Notes under the pieces: generated by a model
Seen by the model: the letters and a program-made list of their open reading frames with translations, nothing else
Told to the model about the DNA's origin: nothing
The model's database searches: none
Made by a program: the position numbers and the translations under genes
Assembly: GCA_030039895.1 (NCBI GenBank)
Contig: JASHUR010000029.1
Coordinates: 1-13,914 of the forward strand
Length of the DNA stretch: 13,914 bases
Direction: 5' to 3'
DNA from: Acidobacteriaceae bacterium
Lineage (GTDB): Bacteria; Acidobacteriota; Terriglobia; Terriglobales; Acidobacteriaceae
In this document: piece after piece, positions 6,913 to 11,680 of the stretch
Layout: each line of letters opens with the position of its first letter
How positions within the stretch are numbered: the first letter of the stretch is position 1

Positions 6913-6948
6913 GCTCCCACCCTTTGCAGATACGCAAAAGATGGGAGC
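6913..6948 (-). terminator. 15-bp hairpin downstream of the M61 peptidase gene
   Basis: In minus-strand RNA, bases 6948-6934 pair along their full length with 6927-6913: 15 pairs including two G-U, closing on the six-base loop GUAUCU. In plus-strand RNA the two wobble positions become A-C mismatches, so the stem is tuned to the minus transcript. It begins 24 bases past the peptidase stop. The following CTTCTAATTCCTC is only weakly U-rich, so it may act as a terminator or as a 3'-end stabiliser. Confidence 0.6.
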
Positions 6949-6971
6949 ACGTAGAAATAGAAGGCTTGGCC

Positions 6972-8906
6972 CTAGTCGTTATCGTCGTGACTGAACTTGA
7001 TGGGCGAGCTGTCGTCGGACTTAACCAGCGGTGTGGTGATGTCGTCGAGGTAGTCCGGGGTTCCGGGAATGCGTTCGAGCGAGGGGTAACGCTCGCCGCC
7101 GTGGTAGTCAATGTCGGCATGCTCAATGTAGGTATCGGCCTGCAGGATGAAGTGAATCGGTTCGGTGCTGGTCTTCGAGTCGTGGATGGCCTGCTTGAGT
7201 GCTCCAGGCGAGTAGATCTGACCGTTGACGGCGATGATCTTCTCGGTGGGGAAGAGGCCGGCCTTGTCAGCGGGGCCGTTCCAGAGAACGTCACGGATTA
7301 CGCCATCGTCGCCGACGCTGATGCCGATGGAGTACCAGCAGTTGACGGCGCCAAAGTAGCGTCCGAGAGCATGGAGAAACATCTGCTCAGACTGGTTCTC
7401 GTGATCGGTGAAGACGAGCTTGTATCCGCCGCGCTCGATGCCGTCCAGGTCAACCTGAGGGTCGATGCGATAGATGCGGTCATGGAAGAATTTGGCCCAG
7501 TCGTAGGGCAGAACCTGATTGAGGTCCGCGCAGAGTTCATCGAAGGTGTAGGGAACGATGAGAGGGCCGGTGTTGCCGCCTTTGCCGAGGAAGATTTGCA
7601 GGAAATCTGTGAGCGATTTCTGGTTGTTGGTCTTCTGGCGGATGAGAGTATCGGCATCGAGCCAGACCAGTTGTCCTTCCATGTAGTAGTCCTGCCCGCG
7701 GCGCCAGTTGGCCCAGGCAGGATTAGTAACACGGAGGATACTGGAGGCCACCGCGGTGTCCTCAGTAGAGCGCCAGTCGCGGCCGGGGCGGTACATGAGG
7801 TTGGCGGCGGACATGGCCAGGATGTCGCGGTACTGCGACTGGGACTTGAGGCCGGAGCGGGCGGCGAGGACATTGCCCATGTACTGCGTCAGACCCTCAT
7901 AGACCCATAGCAGCCGGCCCCACTGCGGAGTAGCGAAGTCTGGTTCATAAAGCTTGGAGGGGCGACGGTACTTGCCGTTCCACGAATGGGTGAACTCGTG
8001 AGGGAGCAGGTCGGCGTTAGCAAGCTCCAGCGCAGGGTTTGAGAAGCCCTTTTCCATAACGCCATTGTCTGAGGACTGGCCGTGCTCCAGACCTTCACCG
8101 CCTGCGACGTTCGAAAGGGTAAGCAGGAAGTGGTACTCATGATAGTGGTGCGAGGCATAGGCTGCGGAAGCTTCGCGGACAAGGTTGGAGATTTTTTGGA
8201 GAAGCTGCGGGCTGAGCTCTGAGTCCTTGGGGAAGTCGGAGACAACGTCGATATAGTGGGGCGGAGTAATGTCTGGCGCAAGGCGGAACTCGTGAAAATA
8301 CTGGCCGGTGATGATGGGCGAGTCCTCAAGCTGCTCGACGGTAGTGGCGGCAAACTTTGTCACCGCTCCGGAAGCAGGTACAGGCCATGATCCGCTGCTG
8401 ATCGGAGTAAGAGCGGTGCCGACTCCCCAGCCGTTGGGAACGATGACCGAAGGCTGAATGGGGATATCTTTTACGGGAGTATTTGCTGGGTAGATCATCA
8501 GCTTTTCCCACTCGAGTACAGCCAGCTTGTGCGAAACACGGTGCGTAACGATGCAGTCGAGGTGTGCATGCACCATCGTGACGCCGGGAGGCACATCGAT
8601 ATGGAACTCATAAAGGTTGACGTTGTCGCGGCGCCAGGCAAGGGGCTTACCGTCGGCGGTGAAGACAACGCCAACGATGTCGTTGACCGGGCCGTCGGGG
8701 CGGTGCTCGCCGGGGATCCACTGCGGAGTGATAAGAGCAAGGGGACCGGGTTTCACCGGGATGTAGCTGTCAGAGTGGTACAGCTTGCGCGGTGCGTCGA
8801 CGAGATTCGCCGTGACCTCGATTGGCTTTTGCTGGGCCAGTACGGCGGAGAAGGAGAGTAGACAGACAATGAGTGAACCGGCGATTCGGAACGGTAAAGA
8901 GCGCAT
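6972..8906 (-). CDS. Exported M61-family metallopeptidase with C-terminal PDZ domain
   Basis: The protein has 644 residues with a signal peptide (MRSLPFRIAGSLIVCLLSFS, cleavage near AVLAQ). It has an N-terminal beta domain of the M61 type to ~residue 200. The catalytic domain carries GLEHGQSS at 272-279, the zinc motif HEFTHSWNGK with H303, E304 and H307, and the probable third zinc ligand E337 in YEGLTQY. A PDZ domain spans ~522-600 (VIRDVLWNGPADKAGL, then IIAVNGQ). M61 enzymes, typified by glycyl aminopeptidase, remove N-terminal Gly or Ala from peptides. Here the enzyme would act in the periplasm or outside the cell. All expected zinc residues are present. The gene stands alone and is divergent from the alpha-galactosidase gene. 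The ATG at 8906 has a rather distant GAAGGA motif 14 bases upstream. Substrate is unknown. Confidence 0.9.
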   Translation of the reverse strand: MRSLPFRIAGSLIVCLLSFSAVLAQQKPIEVTANLVDAPRKLYHSDSYIPVKPGPLALITPQWIPGEHRPDGPVNDIVGVVFTADGKPLAWRRDNVNLYEFHIDVPPGVTMVHAHLDCIVTHRVSHKLAVLEWEKLMIYPANTPVKDIPIQPSVIVPNGWGVGTALTPISSGSWPVPASGAVTKFAATTVEQLEDSPIITGQYFHEFRLAPDITPPHYIDVVSDFPKDSELSPQLLQKISNLVREASAAYASHHYHEYHFLLTLSNVAGGEGLEHGQSSDNGVMEKGFSNPALELANADLLPHEFTHSWNGKYRRPSKLYEPDFATPQWGRLLWVYEGLTQYMGNVLAARSGLKSQSQYRDILAMSAANLMYRPGRDWRSTEDTAVASSILRVTNPAWANWRRGQDYYMEGQLVWLDADTLIRQKTNNQKSLTDFLQIFLGKGGNTGPLIVPYTFDELCADLNQVLPYDWAKFFHDRIYRIDPQVDLDGIERGGYKLVFTDHENQSEQMFLHALGRYFGAVNCWYSIGISVGDDGVIRDVLWNGPADKAGLFPTEKIIAVNGQIYSPGALKQAIHDSKTSTEPIHFILQADTYIEHADIDYHGGERYPSLERIPGTPDYLDDITTPLVKSDDSSPIKFSHDDND

Positions 8907-9037
8907 TATTTGAGAGATAATCCTTCGCTGGAATAGTCGAACCTTATATAGTACAAGGATTTGGCCTTAAAGGGCGCTGAAGCCGTAGTGGTCGTGTACA
9001 CTTGGCTGGATTTTGTTTTTTGAGGAGGTCAGGTTTC
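8907..9037. promoter_or_regulatory. Divergent promoter region, peptidase / alpha-galactosidase
   Basis: The 131-base gap separates two divergent genes and must hold both promoters. An AT-rich TTATATAG at 8944-8951 could serve as -10 in either direction, but no good -35 partner was found on either strand. An eight-base palindrome GTGTACAC lies at 8994-9001. The only clear element is the GAGGAGG ribosome binding site at 9022-9028 for the plus-strand gene. Confidence 0.4.
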
Positions 9038-10249
9038 ATGATCCGATGCAAGCGATTTCATGCTGTGTTGATTGCGCTGGTTTTGATGGCTGCCCTGCCG
9101 GCGGGCGCCAGACCGGCAAAGCTGGTGAAGCATCCCGACACGACGCTGGCAGCAACTCCGCCGATGGGATGGAACAGCTGGAACCATTTTGCAGGCAGAG
9201 TGACGGAAGCCGATGTGAAGGCGGCGGCGGACGAGCTTGTATCAAGCGGGATGCGCGACGCCGGGTATATCTACGTGAACATCGACGACACGTGGGAAGG
9301 GCCCCGCAATGCACAGGGCGAGATCACAACGAACAGTAAATTTCCCGACATGAAAGCGCTGGCAGACTACGTGCACGCGAGAGGTCTGAAGCTTGGGATT
9401 TACTCGTCGCCGGGGCCGAAGACCTGCGCGGGATATCCGGGCAGCTACGGGCACGAAGAGCAGGATGCCCGGACGTATGCGTCGTGGGGCATCGACTATT
9501 TGAAGTACGACCTGTGCAGCTTTAGAGAAATTATGCAGAAGGAAGCGCCGAATGATCCGCAGAAGCAGTTTGAGATAGAGAAGGCGGCCTACCAGAAGAT
9601 GCATAAGGCTCTGGAATCGACGGGAAGGCCGATCGTGTTCAGCATGTGCCAGTACGGTTGGAACGATGTGTGGAAGTGGGGCGCATCCGTAGGGGGAAAC
9701 CTGTGGCGCACAACGGGCGACATTGAGGACAATTACAACCGCATGACCCAAATCGGATTTATGCAGGCGGGACTAGCGAAGTTTGCCGGGCTAGGGCACT
9801 GGAATGACCCGGACATGCTGGAGATCGGCAACGGAGGCATGACTTTTGACGAGTACAAGACGCACATGACCCTGTGGTCGATCCTGGCTGCTCCGCTGCT
9901 CGCGGGAAATGACCTGACCAAAATGACTCCCCAGACTAAGGAACTGCTGATGAACCGCGAGGTGATTGCGGTGGATCAGGACAAACTGGGCATGGAAGGG
10001 GATCGCGTCTGGGCGCAAGGCCCCGAGGAGATCTGGGCCAAGCCGCTGAGTGGAGGAGCCAAGGCTGTGGCCTTGTTTAACCGGGCGTCCACCCCGCGAC
10101 GGATATCGCTGAAGTTGAGCATGGTGGGCTTTGGGCCGCAGGCGAAGCTGCGCGATCTGTGGGCGCACCAGTCGGTGACGGCGATAGACGGCGTGTACTC
10201 GGTGGTGGTTCCGCGGCACGGCGCAGTGATGCTCAGAATCACGCGCTAG
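9038..10249 (+). CDS. GH27 alpha-galactosidase, exported
   Basis: The protein has 403 residues from the ATG at 9038, chosen because GAGGAGG sits nine bases upstream and a signal peptide follows at once (MIRCKRFHAVLIALVLMAAL). A further in-frame TTG at 9002 would put 12 extra residues ahead of the signal and was rejected. The (beta/alpha)8 domain opens with TPPMGWNSWNHF and has the substrate-binding YVNIDDTW at ~79-86. The catalytic nucleophile is expected at D158 in DYLKYDLCS and the acid/base at D228 in RTTGDIED. Then come GHWNDPDML and the AAPLLAGND strand, and a small C-terminal beta domain. GH27 enzymes release terminal alpha-linked galactose from oligosaccharides and galactomannan. A related alpha-N-acetylgalactosaminidase activity cannot be excluded. 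The gene looks monocistronic. Confidence 0.92.
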   Translation: MIRCKRFHAVLIALVLMAALPAGARPAKLVKHPDTTLAATPPMGWNSWNHFAGRVTEADVKAAADELVSSGMRDAGYIYVNIDDTWEGPRNAQGEITTNSKFPDMKALADYVHARGLKLGIYSSPGPKTCAGYPGSYGHEEQDARTYASWGIDYLKYDLCSFREIMQKEAPNDPQKQFEIEKAAYQKMHKALESTGRPIVFSMCQYGWNDVWKWGASVGGNLWRTTGDIEDNYNRMTQIGFMQAGLAKFAGLGHWNDPDMLEIGNGGMTFDEYKTHMTLWSILAAPLLAGNDLTKMTPQTKELLMNREVIAVDQDKLGMEGDRVWAQGPEEIWAKPLSGGAKAVALFNRASTPRRISLKLSMVGFGPQAKLRDLWAHQSVTAIDGVYSVVVPRHGAVMLRITR

Positions 10250-10272
10250 ACACGAGTGTGAATCTTATAAAC

Positions 10273-10305
10273 GGCCCGGCTCATCAGTTGAGCCGGGCCT
10301 ATTTT
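10273..10305 (+). terminator. Strong rho-independent terminator after the alpha-galactosidase gene
   Basis: GGCCCGGCTCA (10273-10283) and TGAGCCGGGCC (10289-10299) form a perfect 11-bp stem with loop TCAGT, followed by TATTTT. It lies 24 bases past the stop. It also shows that the downstream arsR gene needs its own promoter, and it makes a GTG start at 10307 unlikely. Confidence 0.9.
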
Positions 10306-10339
10306 CGTGGTGAGCGATAATAGCTTCGGATTAGGGTGC

Positions 10340-10630
10340 ATGGCGGGAACGAAAGCGAGAGCGTTGACAAAGGAGCAGGCGCAGTTGATCGCCAGAGCGC
10401 TGGCTGATCCGCGCCGGGTCGAAATTCTTAAGCAGATAGGAAGCTGTGACTGTGTGGCCTGTGGCAATGTAAGGGAGTGCCAGCCGATTAGCGCTGCAAC
10501 GTTGTCCCACCACTTGAAGGAGCTGGAGACAGCGGGTCTGATTGAGATTACACGCGAAGGAAAGTTTGCACGCCTGGCGCTGCGGCGAGACACGCTCGAA
10601 GCCTACCGATCCTATCTGGCAGATATCTGA
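10340..10630 (+). CDS. ArsR/SmtB-family winged-helix regulator with a cysteine cluster
   Basis: The regulator has 96 residues from the ATG at 10340. A GTG at 10307 lies in the tail of the preceding terminator and was not used. The order is ALADPRRVEILKQI (helix that opens the fold), a cysteine-rich turn CDCVACGNVREC (C36, C38, C41, C47), recognition helix ISAATLSHHLKELETAGLI (50-68) and wing EITREGKFARLALR. The family are dimeric DNA-binding repressors in the cytoplasm, released by metals, thiol oxidation or other signals. The cysteines sit where ArsR has its ELCVCDL metal-binding motif, so metal or redox sensing is possible but not shown. The SDR gene 105 bases downstream on the same strand, with its dyad array, is the obvious target. 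A GATAAT at 10316-10321 could be the -10 of its own promoter, with no good -35. Confidence 0.87.
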   Translation: MAGTKARALTKEQAQLIARALADPRRVEILKQIGSCDCVACGNVRECQPISAATLSHHLKELETAGLIEITREGKFARLALRRDTLEAYRSYLADI

Positions 10631-10638
10631 AGCCAAAA

Positions 10639-10647
10639 TTATCCACA
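10639..10647 (+). other. Isolated DnaA-box-like nonamer
   Basis: TTATCCACA equals the high-affinity DnaA box. It is a single copy in the arsR-SDR gap, with no other boxes, AT-rich unwinding element or dnaA/dnaN gene nearby, so it is not evidence of an origin. It may be chance or a titration/regulatory site. Confidence 0.25.
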
Positions 10648-10687
10648 AAAAAAGTTGTAACCAGTTATGGGGTGCACTCATCAATTC

Positions 10688-10721
10688 GACATGCATCGAA
10701 ATGTCAAAGAGAAGACATTTC
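10688..10721. promoter_or_regulatory. Array of three alternating GACAT half-sites, probable ArsR operator
   Basis: GACAT (10688-10692), ATGTC (10701-10705) and GACAT (10714-10718) repeat with an exact 13-base period and eight-base spacers. The last two extend to an 8-bp inverted repeat, GAAATGTC and GACATTTC (10698-10705 and 10714-10721). The array ends one base before the AAGGAG ribosome binding site of the SDR gene. Its place between a regulator gene and its presumed target suggests an operator. A folded leader that hides the ribosome binding site is an alternative. Confidence 0.5.
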
Positions 10722-10735
10722 AAGGAGATTGAGAA

Positions 10736-11485
10736 ATGAGCAAGCTGGCGAACAAAGTAGCGGTGGTTACGGGCGCATCCAAGGGCATTGGCGCGGAAAT
10801 TGCGAAGGCGCTGGCCGCACAAGGCGCATCGGTTGTAGTGAACTATGCAAGCAGCAAGCAGGGAGCCGAGAAGGTTGTTGCCGACATTGCCGCCAAAGGT
10901 GGTAAAGCGGTAGCGGTGCAGGGTGATGTTGCAAAGGCCGCGGATGTACAACGGATCTTCGCTGAGGCCAAGAAGACCTTCGGCAAGCTGGATGTGCTGG
11001 TGAACAATGCGGGTGTTTACCAGTTTGCTCCGCTGGAGGCGGTAACCGAAGAGCAGTTCCGCAAGCAGTTTGACACGAACGTGCTGGGGCTGATTCTGGC
11101 GACCCAGGAGGCAACGAAGTATTTCGGCGCCGACGGCGGAAGCGTCATCAACATCGGCTCTGTCGTCAGCAGTCTTACTCCTCCGGCCTCGGTTGTATAC
11201 ACGGCCACCAAGGGCGCAGTAGATGCGGTAACGGGAGTGCTTGCGAAAGAACTCGGTCCGAAGAAGATTCGCGTGAACTCGATTAACCCGGGCCTGACCA
11301 TCACAGAAGGCGTAGAAGCTGCTGGATTCTCTGAAGGGGATTTCACGACGCAGACCGTGGCACAGACCCCGCTAGGACGCGTGGGTCAGCCGACGGACAT
11401 TGCTCCTGCGGCGGTGTTTCTTGCCTCGGATGACGCGCGCTGGGTGACCGGTGAGACGCTGGCAGTATCAGGCGGGCTGAAGTAA
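10736..11485 (+). CDS. SDR-family NAD(P)-dependent oxidoreductase (FabG / glucose dehydrogenase-like)
   Basis: The protein has 249 residues, the standard length of a classical short-chain dehydrogenase. It has the coenzyme loop TGASKGIG (12-19), NNAG (90-93), catalytic S142, Y155 and K159 (YTATK), the NPG turn near 184-186 and the family's C-terminal WVTGETLAVSGG. N36 at the end of the second strand, followed by SS, suggests NADP(H) preference. These enzymes reduce or oxidise carbonyl/alcohol substrates in the cytoplasm; the substrate cannot be read from sequence. Its separation from any fatty-acid genes argues against the housekeeping fabG. The ATG is preceded by AAGGAG at 10722-10727 with eight-base spacing. 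It follows an ArsR-type regulator and an operator-like array, so expression is probably inducible. A terminator closes the unit. Confidence 0.9.
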   Translation: MSKLANKVAVVTGASKGIGAEIAKALAAQGASVVVNYASSKQGAEKVVADIAAKGGKAVAVQGDVAKAADVQRIFAEAKKTFGKLDVLVNNAGVYQFAPLEAVTEEQFRKQFDTNVLGLILATQEATKYFGADGGSVINIGSVVSSLTPPASVVYTATKGAVDAVTGVLAKELGPKKIRVNSINPGLTITEGVEAAGFSEGDFTTQTVAQTPLGRVGQPTDIAPAAVFLASDDARWVTGETLAVSGGLK

Positions 11486-11520
11486 GAGCCAGCCGTCATT
11501 CCCAATTGAGATTGAATCAT

Positions 11521-11555
11521 GCCCGTATCTCCGAAGTGAGATGCGGGCACTTTTT
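11521..11555 (+). terminator. Rho-independent terminator after the SDR gene
   Basis: GCCCGTATCTC (11521-11531) pairs with GAGATGCGGGC (11538-11548), 11 pairs with one G-U, loop CGAAGT, then AC and five T. It lies 35 bases past the SDR stop and separates that unit from sucA. Confidence 0.85.
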
Positions 11556-11627
11556 CGAAGAGGCTGCTTTTACCGGGGGCAGCGAAGGATTGGACAACGC
11601 GGTAAACTGGAATGTACGGTGCAGCGC

Positions 11628-11656
11628 GCGCCCGTTCGTCTTCGGGCGCATTTTTT
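11628..11656 (+). terminator. Terminator-like hairpin in the sucA leader
   Basis: GCGCCCG (11628-11634) and CGGGCGC (11643-11649) form a perfect 7-bp GC stem with an eight-base loop, followed by A and six T. It ends 24 bases before the sucA ATG, so it could be a second terminator for readthrough from the SDR unit or an attenuator of sucA. A weak TGGACA at 11591-11596 may be a -35, with no good -10. Confidence 0.5.
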
Positions 11657-11680
11657 GCGCTTGAGCATCGAGACAGGTTT

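Noticed and set aside
6924..7910. A 328-codon plus-strand open frame opposite the M61 peptidase gene
   Set aside because: It lies wholly antisense to a gene with intact zinc motifs and a PDZ domain. Its translation is rich in Val, Asp, Glu and Gly as expected from the complement of GC-biased codons, and it has no recognisable domain.
9002..9037. TTG start at 9002 for the alpha-galactosidase
   Set aside because: The ATG at 9038 has GAGGAGG nine bases ahead and is followed at once by the signal peptide.
10307..10339. GTG start at 10307 for the ArsR regulator
   Set aside because: It directly follows the T-tract of the preceding terminator, leaving no room for a promoter, and the added residues are not part of the ArsR fold.
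10639..10647. Replication origin suggested by the DnaA box
   Set aside because: A single box, no second copy nearby, no AT-rich element and no dnaA, dnaN or parAB genes in the window.
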